DNA of 17,834 nucleotides, taken from contig CAKRKX010000050.1 of NCBI GenBank assembly GCA_934358675.1, positions 1-17,834 of the forward strand. The letters are read 5' to 3'. The stretch comes from an uncultured Agathobacter sp. GTDB lineage: Bacteria; Bacillota; Clostridia; Lachnospirales; Lachnospiraceae. Each line of letters opens with the position of its first letter. Position 1 is the first letter of the stretch. Of the stretch, positions 5,761 to 13,360 are shown in pieces. The notes beneath the pieces are model-generated. The model saw only the letters and a list, made by a program, of their open reading frames with translations, was not told the DNA's origin and did not search any database. Position numbers and translations under genes: made by a program.

Positions 5761-7278
5761 ATGGAAAGCAGGGAAAACAGAGACTTCGATTTATATAAAG
5801 ATATTCAGGGCCGGACGAACGGAGAAATCTATATCGGTGTCGTAGGCCCGGTCCGTACCGGAAAATCCACATTTATCAAGCGCTTCATGGACTTGTTTGT
5901 TCTGCCGAATATGGAGGACGAGAATGCAAGGCGGCGGGCGGAGGATGAACTGCCGCAGTCTGCGGCAGGCAAAACGATCATGACGACGGAGCCGAAATTC
6001 ATTCCGCAGGAAGCTGCAAATATCACGCTTGCGGATCAAAGTGAGATTAAAGTCCGCCTGATCGACTGCGTCGGCTTCATGGTGCAGGGCGCAAGCGGAC
6101 ATATGGAGGGCGATGGAAGCCGCATGGTCAAGACACCGTGGATGGAGGAAGAGATTCCTTTTGTGGATGCCGCGAGGATCGGCACGGAGAAAGTGATCCG
6201 TGATCATGCAACGATCGGTATTGTTGTGGCTACCGACGGCTCGATCGGGGAACTTGACCGTGATGCATATGTGGATGCGGAACGCACGACGATCGCAAAG
6301 CTGCAGGAGATCGGCAAACCGTATGTGGTCGTTTTGAATTCGATGCGCCCGTACAGTGAGGAGACCAGAAAGCTGCAGGAGACGATGGAACAGCAATACC
6401 AGACAAGAGTCGTACCGGTCAACTGTCAGCAGATGCACCGCGAGGATATCTTACATATTATGAGTGCCATGCTGATGGAATTCCCGGTTTCAAGAATCGA
6501 TTATTTTATTCCGAAGTGGACGGAGATGCTTCCGGTGGAGCATCCGGTCAAGGCGGCGATTCTTCGTGCGGCAGGTGAGTTCTTAAAACGCATCGATAAG
6601 ATTGCGGACGCAAGCAGTCTTGCTATGGAAAAGGGGCTTGCGGGACAGATGAATGAGAACAGCGAGGATGCCTTTTTCAAGGAGATACAGATCCAGCATA
6701 TGAATCTGTCAGACGGAACGGTTGTGATGCGGATCGATATTGACGACAAATATTATTTTGCATATATCAGCGAGATGACCGGCGTGGAGATCGACGGGGA
6801 GTATCAGATGATTTCCATGTTGCAGTCGATGGCGCAGATGAAGAAGGAATATGAGCGCGTGAAGGATGCAATGTCGTCGGTGGAACAGAAAGGTTACGGT
6901 GTGGTGATGCCGGGACTTTCGGATATCCGCATGGAGAATCCGGTGTTGATCCAGCACGGAGGCAAGTTCGGTGTCAAAATGCGTGCGCTCTCACCGTCCA
7001 TCCATATGATCAAAGCGAATATTGAGACCGAGATCGCGCCGATCGTCGGAAGTGAGGAGCAGGCGAACGATCTGATCGAGTACATAAAAGCGGGCGAGGA
7101 GAGCGGTGAGGGCATCTGGACGACCAACATCTTTGGAAAATCGGTCGGCGAGCTGATGGAGGACGGTATCCGCAGCAAGATCATGCAGATGGATGACGAA
7201 TGCCAGTTGAAGCTGCAGGATACGATGCAGAAGATCGTAAACGACAGCAACGGAGGCATGATCTGCATTATCATATGA
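5761..7278 (+). CDS. spoIVA: stage IV sporulation protein A, coat morphogenetic ATPase
   Basis: This is the 505-residue SpoIVA protein, which hydrolyses ATP to polymerise on the forespore surface as the base layer of the spore coat (B. subtilis form 492). Visible are the N-terminal FDLYKDIQGRTNGEIYIGVVG entry, Walker A GPVRTGKST (29-37), a LIDCVGF strand with Asp102 in the Walker B position, VVLNSMRPYSEET, a long middle/C-terminal region, and the conserved hydrophobic end GGMICIII. AAAGGGG, 8 bases before the ATG at 5761, is its ribosome site. It stands alone between two terminators and is expected to be read in the mother cell from the sigma-E-like promoter. It shows that the organism is, or recently was, a spore former. 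Confidence 0.97.
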   Translation: MESRENRDFDLYKDIQGRTNGEIYIGVVGPVRTGKSTFIKRFMDLFVLPNMEDENARRRAEDELPQSAAGKTIMTTEPKFIPQEAANITLADQSEIKVRLIDCVGFMVQGASGHMEGDGSRMVKTPWMEEEIPFVDAARIGTEKVIRDHATIGIVVATDGSIGELDRDAYVDAERTTIAKLQEIGKPYVVVLNSMRPYSEETRKLQETMEQQYQTRVVPVNCQQMHREDILHIMSAMLMEFPVSRIDYFIPKWTEMLPVEHPVKAAILRAAGEFLKRIDKIADASSLAMEKGLAGQMNENSEDAFFKEIQIQHMNLSDGTVVMRIDIDDKYYFAYISEMTGVEIDGEYQMISMLQSMAQMKKEYERVKDAMSSVEQKGYGVVMPGLSDIRMENPVLIQHGGKFGVKMRALSPSIHMIKANIETEIAPIVGSEEQANDLIEYIKAGEESGEGIWTTNIFGKSVGELMEDGIRSKIMQMDDECQLKLQDTMQKIVNDSNGGMICIII

Positions 7279-7284
7279 TATTGT

Positions 7285-7313
7285 AAAACAGGCGGCACGA
7301 CTGCCTGTTTTTT
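7285..7313 (+). terminator. spoIVA intrinsic terminator
   Basis: AAAACAGGC (7285-7293) pairs perfectly with GCCTGTTTT (7303-7311) around a 9-base loop, and the T run continues to 7313. It begins 6 bases after the spoIVA stop codon. Confidence 0.88.
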
Positions 7314-7337
7314 GATTCATAGGAAATTCCTTCCTAT
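7314..7337. repeat. short hairpin repeat, copy 1
   Basis: ATAGGAA (7319-7325) and TTCCTAT (7331-7337) form a perfect 7-bp inverted repeat with a 5-base loop. The sequence GATTCATAGGAAATTCCTT closely matches GAATCATAGGAAATCCTTT at 13333-13351, and both copies directly follow a terminator T run. Confidence 0.45.
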
Positions 7338-7344
7338 AATAGGT

Positions 7345-7355
7345 TAATGTAAAAT
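7345..7355. promoter_or_regulatory. upstream operator-like half site
   Basis: TAATGTAAAAT here is an exact 11-base copy of 7409-7419, 64 bases further on. It lies 4 bases upstream of the -35 box of the ABC operon promoter. Confidence 0.4.
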
Positions 7356-7359
7356 ACAC

Positions 7360-7389
7360 TTGCAAATTAATGCTTTGGCGTGTTAAAAT
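7360..7389 (+). promoter_or_regulatory. sigma-A promoter of the ABC importer operon
   Basis: TTGCAA (7360-7365) and TAAAAT (7384-7389) are 18 bases apart, with TGT just before the -10 (extended -10). The predicted start near 7396 leaves a leader of about 43 bases, containing an operator-like palindrome but no riboswitch or T-box. Confidence 0.6.
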
Positions 7390-7401
7390 GAAAAAGTAAT
7401 T

Positions 7402-7419
7402 TTTTACATAATGTAAAAT
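7402..7419. promoter_or_regulatory. operator-like palindrome in the ABC operon leader
   Basis: TTTTACAT (7402-7409), a central A, and ATGTAAAA (7411-7418) make a perfect 17-base palindrome just downstream of the predicted transcription start. This is a typical place for a repressor site. Its right half repeats the site at 7345-7355. The regulator is not identifiable. Confidence 0.5.
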
Positions 7420-7438
7420 TAATTTTGGAGGCTATAAT

Positions 7439-8446
7439 ATGAGAAAGATGAGAAAAATGATGGCTGTTGCATTATCAGCAGCAATGGTATTGGCTCTGGG
7501 AGCCTGTGGCGGTGATACCGGCACAAAGGATTCTACACAGGTAGGTGGATCGGCAACAGACGGTAAGGTATATAACATCGGTATCTGCCAGCAGCTTGAG
7601 CATCCGGCACTGGATGCGGCGACCGAAGGATTTCAGGCGGCGTTAAAAGACAAGCTTGGCGATAACGTAAAATTTGATGTACAGAATGCACAGAATGAGC
7701 AGGCAAATGCATCAACGATCGCAAATAATTTTGTATCAGGCAATGTGGATCTGATCCTTGCAAACGCAACAACGGCTTTACAGGCATGTGCGGCAGCAAC
7801 AACCGATATTCCGATCCTTGGAACATCCGTTACGGATTATGCGACTGCACTTGAGATGTCAGACTGGACAGGAACGACCGGAAGAAATATTTCCGGAACA
7901 AGTGATCTTGCTCCGCTTGATGAGCAGGAGAATATGCTTGTTGAATTATTCCCGGATGCAAAGAAGGTAGCGATCCTTTACTGCTCCGCAGAGGCTAATT
8001 CAAAGTATCAGGCAACGGAATTCGAGAAGTATCTTGATGAAGATTCCATCGAGTACAAGGAGTTTACCGCTTCCGATTCCAACGATATCGGATCGGTCGT
8101 ACAGAGTGCGATCGAGTATGCAGATGTGATCTACATCCCGACCGATAACACAATGGCTCAGAACACAGAGGCAGTCAACAATATCGCACTTCCGGCAGGT
8201 GTTCCGATCATCGCCGGTGAGGAAGGCATCTGCAGCGGATGTGGTGTCGCAACACTTTCCATCAGCTACTATGATATCGGATACAGAGCCGGAGAGATGG
8301 CTTATGATATCCTTGTAAACGGCGCAGATATCACAACCATGAAAGTTGAGTCTGCTCCTCAGGTGACAAAAGAGTACAACAAAGATATCTGTGATCAGCT
8401 GGGTGTATCGATTCCGGATGATTACACAGCAATTGAAACGAATTAA
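7439..8446 (+). CDS. ABC transporter substrate-binding lipoprotein (TrpX-like)
   Basis: This 335-residue extracytoplasmic binding protein of the ABC_sub_bind (DUF534, TrpX-like) type captures a small ligand for the permease encoded next. It has a basic N-terminus, a hydrophobic stretch and lipobox L20-G21-A22-C23, then a short G/T/S-rich linker. The body shows a periplasmic-binding fold with YNIGICQQLEHPALDAATEGFQ, NANASTIANNFVSGNVDLILANAT, VAILYCSAEANS and IPIIAGEEGICSGCGVATLSISYYDIGYRAGEMA. GGAGG lies 7 bases before the ATG at 7439. It heads a three-gene operon with a permease and an ATPase. Relatives carry tryptophan or other aromatic amino acids, but no T-box or tryptophan-specific signal is seen, so the ligand stays open. 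Confidence 0.88.
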   Translation: MRKMRKMMAVALSAAMVLALGACGGDTGTKDSTQVGGSATDGKVYNIGICQQLEHPALDAATEGFQAALKDKLGDNVKFDVQNAQNEQANASTIANNFVSGNVDLILANATTALQACAAATTDIPILGTSVTDYATALEMSDWTGTTGRNISGTSDLAPLDEQENMLVELFPDAKKVAILYCSAEANSKYQATEFEKYLDEDSIEYKEFTASDSNDIGSVVQSAIEYADVIYIPTDNTMAQNTEAVNNIALPAGVPIIAGEEGICSGCGVATLSISYYDIGYRAGEMAYDILVNGADITTMKVESAPQVTKEYNKDICDQLGVSIPDDYTAIETN

Positions 8447-8455
8447 TTAAGGGGG

Positions 8456-9412
8456 ATGGGTAAGGTGTTATTATCTGCTTATTTTGCTTCCCTGAGTCCG
8501 CTTGCACTGCTTCGTGCATTGCCGGGCTCCGTTGCACAGGGATTGATCTGGGGACTTCTTGCATTGGGAGTCTATATTACATATAAGCTGCTCGATTTTG
8601 CGGATTTGTCGGTTGACGGATCATTCGCAACAGGCGGAGCGGTAGCGGTTATGCTGATTCGAAGTGATATGAATCCGTGGCTGTCACTTTTGTTCGCATT
8701 TGCTGCGGGCATGATTGCGGGACTGATCACGGGTCTGTTACATACAAAGCTTGGCATTCCGCCGATCCTTGCGGGAATTTTAACGCAGATTGCGCTGTAT
8801 TCCATCAACTTAAATATTATGGGCAAGTCCAATCAGGCGGTCAGTGTGGACAATTATAATCTGACGGTTTCTCTTCGTTATGTATCCGGTGATACCGCAA
8901 CGAAGATCCGTGTGTTTGCAACCTGTATTTTATTCTGTGTTGCAGTTGTTGCTTTACTGTACTGGTATTTCGGTACGGAGCAGGGACATGCGATCCGTGC
9001 AACCGGATGTAATGCACAGATGGCACGTGCGCAGGGAATCAACACGAATTTCTGCAAAGTTCTCGCGCTCATGCTTTCAAACGGATTGGTTGGATTATCC
9101 GGTGCTTTATATGCACAGTATCAGGGTGCTGCCGACGTCAATATGGGACGTGGTGCGATCGTTATCGGTCTTGCTGCCGTAATTATCGGAGATGTATTGT
9201 TTGGTAAGCTCTGTGCAGGCAAGAATCTGGCGTTTGCATATACGCTGTTCTCTGTGATCGCAGGTGCAATCCTGTACTACATCGTGCTGAGTGTCATTCT
9301 TTGGCTGAAATTCCCTTCCGACGATCTGAAACTGTTCTCAGCGATCGTGGTAGCGATTTTCCTTGCGATTCCGTATCTGAAGAATAAGAAGAAAGCGACA
9401 AGGGGGCTGTAA
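8456..9412 (+). CDS. ABC transporter permease (BPD_transp_2 type)
   Basis: This integral membrane permease of 318 residues (if the ATG at 8456 is used) has 8 or more hydrophobic segments. It carries the family stretch GLIWGLLALGVYITYKLLDFADLSVDGSFATGG near the N-terminus, then ATGCNAQMARAQGIN, which corresponds to the cytoplasmic coupling loop, and GLSGALYAQYQGAADVNMGRG. It should form the channel of the importer with the flanking genes. The start is uncertain. AAGGGGG touches the ATG at 8456, whereas the in-frame GTG at 8465 has that site 9 bases upstream, the same spacing used by the next gene; initiation at 8465 would give 315 residues. It begins 9 bases after the binding-protein gene ends and finishes 3 bases before the ATPase gene. 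Confidence 0.88.
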   Translation: MGKVLLSAYFASLSPLALLRALPGSVAQGLIWGLLALGVYITYKLLDFADLSVDGSFATGGAVAVMLIRSDMNPWLSLLFAFAAGMIAGLITGLLHTKLGIPPILAGILTQIALYSINLNIMGKSNQAVSVDNYNLTVSLRYVSGDTATKIRVFATCILFCVAVVALLYWYFGTEQGHAIRATGCNAQMARAQGINTNFCKVLALMLSNGLVGLSGALYAQYQGAADVNMGRGAIVIGLAAVIIGDVLFGKLCAGKNLAFAYTLFSVIAGAILYYIVLSVILWLKFPSDDLKLFSAIVVAIFLAIPYLKNKKKATRGL

Positions 9413-9415
9413 GCA

Positions 9416-10219
9416 ATGAGTGAAATGTTAAAAATCGATAATATCAGAAAAGTATTTAATCCCGGAACGATCAACGAGAAGATCGCTTTGGATGGTGTGA
9501 ACCTGACACTTGAAGAAGGTGAGTTTGTCACGGTGATCGGTGGTAACGGAGCCGGTAAATCGACAACGCTCAATGCAGTGGCCGGTGTGTGGCCGGTGGA
9601 TTCCGGCAAGATCTATATCGGCGGCGATGATGTGACTAAGCTCTCGGAGCACCGCAGAGCACAGTATCTCGGACGCGTTTTTCAGGATCCGATGACCGGA
9701 ACCGCAACAACGATGTCGATCGAGGAAAATATGGCGATCGCTGCCCGAAGAGGCAAATCAAGAGGATTAAGCTGGGGCATTACCAAGGCGGAGCGTGAGA
9801 AGTACCGCGAGATGCTTGCTACCTTAAATCTTGGACTGGAGGATCGACTGACAAGCAAGGTTGGTCTGCTGTCCGGCGGACAGCGCCAGGCGATCACACT
9901 TCTGATGGCTTCCATCCAGAAACCGAAGCTGCTTCTTTTGGATGAGCATACGGCGGCACTTGATCCGAAGACCGCTGCGAAGGTACTTGAGATCTCGGAC
10001 AAGATTATTGCCGAGAATCACCTGACTGCAATGATGGTTACCCATAACATGCGTGATGCGATCGCGCACGGCAATCGTCTGATCATGATGCATGAGGGCA
10101 AGGTGATTTTGAATATTGCCGGAGAAGAGAAGAAGAAACTGACCGTGCAGGATCTGCTTGCACAGTTTGAGAAAGTCAGCGGCGAAGAGTTTGCCAACGA
10201 TAAGGCATTGCTGTCGTAG
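9416..10219 (+). CDS. ABC transporter ATP-binding protein
   Basis: This 267-residue ATPase powers the importer. It has Walker A GGNGAGKST (42-50), a Q-loop in VFQDPMTGTATTMSIEENM, the signature LSGGQRQA starting at Leu152, Walker B LLLLDEHTAALDP with Asp176 and the catalytic Glu177, and the switch His210 in MVTHN. The signature with GQRQAI and the DEHTAALDPKTA D-loop resemble the TrpZ-like ATPases that partner DUF534 binding proteins. AGGGGG at 9401-9406 lies 9 bases before the ATG, inside the permease gene, suggesting translational coupling. A terminator follows directly, so this is the last gene of the operon. Confidence 0.93.
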   Translation: MSEMLKIDNIRKVFNPGTINEKIALDGVNLTLEEGEFVTVIGGNGAGKSTTLNAVAGVWPVDSGKIYIGGDDVTKLSEHRRAQYLGRVFQDPMTGTATTMSIEENMAIAARRGKSRGLSWGITKAEREKYREMLATLNLGLEDRLTSKVGLLSGGQRQAITLLMASIQKPKLLLLDEHTAALDPKTAAKVLEISDKIIAENHLTAMMVTHNMRDAIAHGNRLIMMHEGKVILNIAGEEKKKLTVQDLLAQFEKVSGEEFANDKALLS

Positions 10220-10227
10220 CTGCTTTG

Positions 10228-10284
10228 AAAAGCGTATTATGCAAGTCATTGTTTTATACAAAGGCCTGTGTTGTACGCTTTTTT
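10228..10284 (+). terminator. ABC operon terminator with a long loop
   Basis: AAAAGCGTA (10228-10236) pairs perfectly with TACGCTTTT (10274-10282), and Ts continue to 10284. The 37-base loop is long for an intrinsic terminator but may fold further. It starts 9 bases after the ATPase stop. Confidence 0.65.
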
Positions 10285-10301
10285 CTGTATTAAGTAAATT
10301 A

Positions 10302-10320
10302 TTTGCATAAAAGATGCAAA
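10302..10320. promoter_or_regulatory. operator-like inverted repeat upstream of glgC
   Basis: TTTGCAT (10302-10308), AAAAG, then ATGCAAA (10314-10320) is a perfect 7-bp inverted repeat with a 5-base centre. There is no T run after it, so it is not a terminator. It lies about 40 bases upstream of the likely glgC -10 and may be a protein-binding site. Confidence 0.35.
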
Positions 10321-10336
10321 ATTTGTCAACACAGAC

Positions 10337-10365
10337 TAGGAATACAGACAACAATATGGTAGGAT
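10337..10365 (+). promoter_or_regulatory. candidate glgC promoter
   Basis: TGGTAGGAT (10357-10365) fits an extended -10 element. The matching -35 position, TAGGAA (10337-10342) at 17 bases, is poor. The A/T-rich gap after the terminator makes a promoter here likely, but the exact boxes are not certain. Confidence 0.3.
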
Positions 10366-10404
10366 AGTAATAACGAAAGAAGTTACACGAAAGGGGACAA
10401 AAAT

Positions 10405-11628
10405 ATGGCAAAAGAACTTGTAGCAATGTTGCTTGCCGGGGGTCAGGGATCCAGACTTTATGCATTGACTCAGAAACTTGCAAAGCCTGCCGTTCCGTTT
10501 GGCGGAAAGTATCGAATCATTGATTTCCCATTATCGAATTGCGTTAATTCCGGTATTGATACTGTGGGCATTCTGACCCAGTACCAGCCGTTTGTTTTAA
10601 ATGAATACATCGGAAACGGTCAGCCGTGGGATCTTGATCGTCTGTATGGCGGTGTTCATGTGTTGCCGCCTTATCAGAAAGCATCCGGATCGGACTGGTA
10701 TAAGGGTACCGCGAATGCAATCTATCAGAATATCGCTTTTATCGAGCGCTATGATCCGAAGTATGTGATCATCTTATCGGGAGATCAGATCTGCAAACAG
10801 GATTACAGTGATTTCCTTGAGTTTCATAAGAAGAAAAATGCGGAATTTACGGTTGCCGTTATGGAAGTACCGTGGGAGGATGCGTCACGTTTCGGACTGA
10901 TGGTTGCCGACGATGATGATCGTATCACGGAGTTCCAGGAGAAACCGAAGAATCCGAAGTCAAACCTTGCATCGATGGGAATTTACATATTCAACTGGGA
11001 TATTTTGAAGAAATATCTGATCGAGGACGAGCAGGATCCGAAGTCGGACAATGATTTCGGTAAGAATATCATTCCGAACCTGCTTCGTGACGATCGCAAG
11101 ATGTATGCGTATCATTTTGACGGATACTGGAAAGATGTCGGAACGATTCCGGCTCTGTGGGAAGCAAACATGGAGGTGCTTGATCCGGAGCACAGCGGTA
11201 TCAACCTCTTTGATGAAAACTGGAAGATCTTCAGCCGAAACAGTGGTCTGACCGGACATCGTATCGGATCGGATGCAACGGTTGAGGAGTCTATGATCAC
11301 GGATGGTTGTAACATTCAGGGAAATGTGAAACATTCCGTTCTTTTCTCAGGTGTTACGGTTGAAAAGGGTGCAATCGTGGAGGATGCGGTTGTCATGGGA
11401 CATTCCCGTATCCGTGAGGGCGCAATCGTGCGTCACTGTATCATTGCTGAGAATGTGGAGATCGAGCCGGGCGCAATCGTTGGTGAGAAACCGAAAAAGG
11501 GTGGTGTCGGCGATGTTGCGACGATCGCTTCGAATGTGACGATCGGAGCAGGTGTAAAGATTCCGGCAGATGCAATGATCTACGAGGATGTATATACGAC
11601 AGAAGAGAAGGAGGATGAGGATCAATGA
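10405..11628 (+). CDS. glgC: glucose-1-phosphate adenylyltransferase, catalytic subunit
   Basis: GlgC (407 residues) makes ADP-glucose and pyrophosphate from glucose-1-phosphate and ATP, the committed step of bacterial glycogen synthesis. The N-terminal nucleotidyltransferase domain shows [36 protein letters not shown] (from residue 10), then [16 protein letters not shown], the sugar-phosphate loop [23 protein letters not shown], and [19 protein letters not shown]. The C-terminal part is a left-handed beta-helix with repeated I/V-G-x-x-x motifs ([28 protein letters not shown]). AAAGGGG precedes the ATG. The stop overlaps the start of glgD by 4 bases (ATGA), so the two are translationally coupled. 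With malQ nearby, the window carries two glycogen-related loci. Confidence 0.96.
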   Translation: MAKELVAMLLAGGQGSRLYALTQKLAKPAVPFGGKYRIIDFPLSNCVNSGIDTVGILTQYQPFVLNEYIGNGQPWDLDRLYGGVHVLPPYQKASGSDWYKGTANAIYQNIAFIERYDPKYVIILSGDQICKQDYSDFLEFHKKKNAEFTVAVMEVPWEDASRFGLMVADDDDRITEFQEKPKNPKSNLASMGIYIFNWDILKKYLIEDEQDPKSDNDFGKNIIPNLLRDDRKMYAYHFDGYWKDVGTIPALWEANMEVLDPEHSGINLFDENWKIFSRNSGLTGHRIGSDATVEESMITDGCNIQGNVKHSVLFSGVTVEKGAIVEDAVVMGHSRIREGAIVRHCIIAENVEIEPGAIVGEKPKKGGVGDVATIASNVTIGAGVKIPADAMIYEDVYTTEEKEDEDQ

Positions 11629-12767
11629 TTAATTCAAAAGCAGAGGCATTGGGAATCATTTTCCCGAACAGTTATGACTCACTTGTGCCGGAACTTGTAA
11701 CGGAGCGCCTGATGGCTTCGATTCCGTTTGCGAGCAGATACCGTATGTGCGACTTTATGATCTCAAGCATGGTACACTGTGGAATTGATAATATTTCGAT
11801 CCTTGTTCGGAAGAATTATCATTCCCTGATGGATCATCTCGGAAGCGGAAGAGAGTGGGATCTTACGAGAAAAAACGGTGGTCTTAACATTGTGCCGCCT
11901 TATGCACAGAAACAGGTGAAAGTGTATGAAGGCTGTATTGAGGCACTTGAGAGCATCCGCGGATACTTAAAGAAACAGACCGAAAAGTATGTCATCATGA
12001 CCGATTCCAACATAGCCGTCAACTTTGATTTTAACGATCTGCTGCATGCACATATGGCAAGCGGTGCGGATGCGACCGTTGTATACCGCAAGCAGGAGAT
12101 TCCGGAGCCGCTTCTTCGCAAGAGCACAGAGACGGTTGATATGTACTACGCTTTGGGCATCAACGGTGATCATGTCAGCAAGATCTACGTGAATCCGACG
12201 GAAAAAGGCGAGATGAACTTCTGCATGAATATCTATGTAATGGAGCGTGAACTTCTGATGCGCATGATCGATGATGCGTATGTGCATGGATATACGAATT
12301 TTGTACGCGATATTTTAGACCGCCAGATCGAGCATCTTGATGTCAGAGGATACTGCTACGACGGATATGTTGCGCAGATCTATGATATGAAGAGCTATTT
12401 TGAGGAGAACATGAAACTCCTTCAGGACGAGAATCTGAATGCGTTATTCTCCGGAAACCAGATCTACACAAAGATTCGTGATGATAACCCGACACGTTAT
12501 ATCAATGGTTCGAAGGCCAAGAACGTGATGGTTGCGGACGGCTGCGTGATTGAGGGTGAAGTCGAGAACAGTATCCTGTTCCGTGGTGTTCATATTGGCA
12601 AAGGCGCGAAAGTCAAGAATTGTGTTCTGATGCAGGATACGGTTGTGGAATCGGGCGCGAGCGTGGAATATGTGATCACGGATAAGGATGTGATGATCAC
12701 AGAGAACAAGTCGCTGACAGGCAATGACTCCTTCCAGGTATTTGTCGCAAAGGGACAGACGGTTTGA
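11625..12767 (+). CDS. glgD: glucose-1-phosphate adenylyltransferase, regulatory subunit GlgD
   Basis: GlgD (380 residues) is the non-catalytic paralogue of GlgC found in Firmicutes; in Geobacillus and Clostridium it pairs with GlgC to raise activity. It keeps the overall fold ([49 protein letters not shown], beta-helix end [35 protein letters not shown]). The GlgC ATP-binding GGQGSRL loop is replaced by [15 protein letters not shown], and the sugar-phosphate FQEKP motif is missing, as expected of this subunit. The ATG at 11625 overlaps the glgC stop; a GGAGGATGAGG stretch just before serves as ribosome site. No clear terminator follows the stop. Confidence 0.95.
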   Translation: MINSKAEALGIIFPNSYDSLVPELVTERLMASIPFASRYRMCDFMISSMVHCGIDNISILVRKNYHSLMDHLGSGREWDLTRKNGGLNIVPPYAQKQVKVYEGCIEALESIRGYLKKQTEKYVIMTDSNIAVNFDFNDLLHAHMASGADATVVYRKQEIPEPLLRKSTETVDMYYALGINGDHVSKIYVNPTEKGEMNFCMNIYVMERELLMRMIDDAYVHGYTNFVRDILDRQIEHLDVRGYCYDGYVAQIYDMKSYFEENMKLLQDENLNALFSGNQIYTKIRDDNPTRYINGSKAKNVMVADGCVIEGEVENSILFRGVHIGKGAKVKNCVLMQDTVVESGASVEYVITDKDVMITENKSLTGNDSFQVFVAKGQTV

Positions 12768-12788
12768 TCAGCAAATGAAATTATGACT

Positions 12789-12816
12789 TTGCAAATAGTA
12801 GAGAGTCTGTTATAAT
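12789..12816 (+). promoter_or_regulatory. strong sigma-A promoter of the Asp23 gene
   Basis: TTGCAA (12789-12794) lies 16 bases from a consensus TATAAT (12811-12816), or TTTGCA lies 17 bases from it. TG at 12808-12809 makes an extended -10. The predicted start near 12823 gives a short leader with GAGGAGG at 12834-12840. Confidence 0.75.
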
Positions 12817-12849
12817 ATATTGAGAAAATTACTGAGGAGGCATTGTAAG

Positions 12850-13227
12850 ATGGCTGATAACAGAAAAACATTTAAGATAAAATCAGACCAGGTTGGCGAT
12901 GTGCGCGTTGCAGACGAAGTCGTTGCCATTATTGCCGGTCTTGCAACAACGGAAGTAGAAGGTGTCAGCTCGATGGCTGGCAATATTACAAATGAGATCG
13001 TCAGCAAGCTTGGAATGAAGAATCTTTCCAAGGGAATCCTTGTTGAAGTGATGGATGACGAAGTGAAGGTTGATGTCGCTATCAATATTTCATACGGCTA
13101 CAGTATTCCGGATGTGTCTGCCAAAGTACAGGACAAGGTTAAGTCAGCAATTGAGAATATGACAGGATTAACGGTTGCCGTTGTCAATGTTCGTATTGCA
13201 AGTGTAGATATGGCCGGAGACGAATAA
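12850..13227 (+). CDS. Asp23/Gls24 family envelope stress response protein
   Basis: This small cytoplasmic protein of 125 residues belongs to the Asp23/Gls24 (DUF322) family, abundant in Gram-positive bacteria and linked to envelope or alkaline stress. Family features seen are VGDVRVADEVVAIIAGLATTEVEGVSSMAG, a GILVEVMDDEVKVDVAINISYGYSIPDVSAKVQDKVKSAIENMTGL core, and a VAVVNVRIASVDM end. There is no membrane segment. The ATG at 12850 is preferred because GAGGAGG lies 9 bases upstream; a longer frame from a TTG at 12820 would begin before this site. It has its own strong promoter and a terminator downstream. This gene is commonly found just before nusB in Clostridia, as here. Confidence 0.93.
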   Translation: MADNRKTFKIKSDQVGDVRVADEVVAIIAGLATTEVEGVSSMAGNITNEIVSKLGMKNLSKGILVEVMDDEVKVDVAINISYGYSIPDVSAKVQDKVKSAIENMTGLTVAVVNVRIASVDMAGDE

Positions 13228-13301
13228 AGAACGGTATTTAAATGATCATAAGGATACCACGAGCGGCGAGTGATGATCGTGAGCGATGCTTACGGTGTGA
13301 G
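13228..13301. other. structured intergenic sequence of unknown role
   Basis: No gene fits here. The stretch contains CACGA (13258-13262) paired with TCGTG (13277-13281), and an outer ATACC paired with GGTGT (with one G/U). Two similar blocks begin ATGATC (about 13242 and 13273) and look like a degraded tandem duplication. It is richer in G and C than other gaps and directly precedes the terminator. It could be a dispersed repeat or part of the transcript's 3' end. Confidence 0.3.
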
Positions 13302-13331
13302 AAGGGATGTCCAGAGGTGGACATCCTTTCT
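13302..13331 (+). terminator. terminator after the Asp23 gene
   Basis: AAGGGATGTCC (13302-13312) pairs over 11 bp (one G/U) with GGACATCCTTT (13319-13329), loop AGAGGT, then CTT. The T run is short (TTTCTT), so partial read-through into nusB is possible. Confidence 0.75.
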
Positions 13332-13332
13332 T

Positions 13333-13360
13333 GAATCATAGGAAATCCTTTCTGTGATTC
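13333..13360. repeat. short hairpin repeat, copy 2
   Basis: GAATCATAGGAA (13333-13344) pairs with TTTCTGTGATTC (13349-13360) over 12 bp including two G/U pairs, with a 4-base loop ATCC. It resembles 7314-7337 in sequence, and both sit immediately after a terminator T run. It lies 33 bases upstream of nusB. Confidence 0.5.

Noticed and set aside
5791..6438. Long open frame of 215 codons antisense to spoIVA
   Set aside because: It has no ribosome site, its translation is rich in His/Arg/Cys as in shadow frames, and the + strand frame is a certain SpoIVA.
7433..7438. TATAAT directly before the binding-protein ATG as a promoter -10
   Set aside because: A start here would lie inside the coding region, and there is no -35. 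It is the spacer between GGAGG and the ATG.
7314..7438. T-box or other riboswitch in the ABC importer leader
   Set aside because: The leader after the predicted start is about 43 bases, with no T-box sequence (TGGNACCGCG-like) and no terminator before the ATG.
10323..10328. TTGTCA as the -35 of glgC
   Set aside because: No acceptable -10 lies 16-18 bases downstream; the best -10-like element is 31 bases away.
12771..12792. GCAAA...TTTGC inverted repeat after glgD as a terminator
   Set aside because: The stem is only 5 bp, there is no T run after it, and it overlaps the -35 of the next promoter.
13228..13301. tRNA gene or known small RNA in the gap before nusB
   Set aside because: No cloverleaf with a T-loop (GTTCRANNC) and acceptor stem can be drawn, and no familiar RNA motif is seen.
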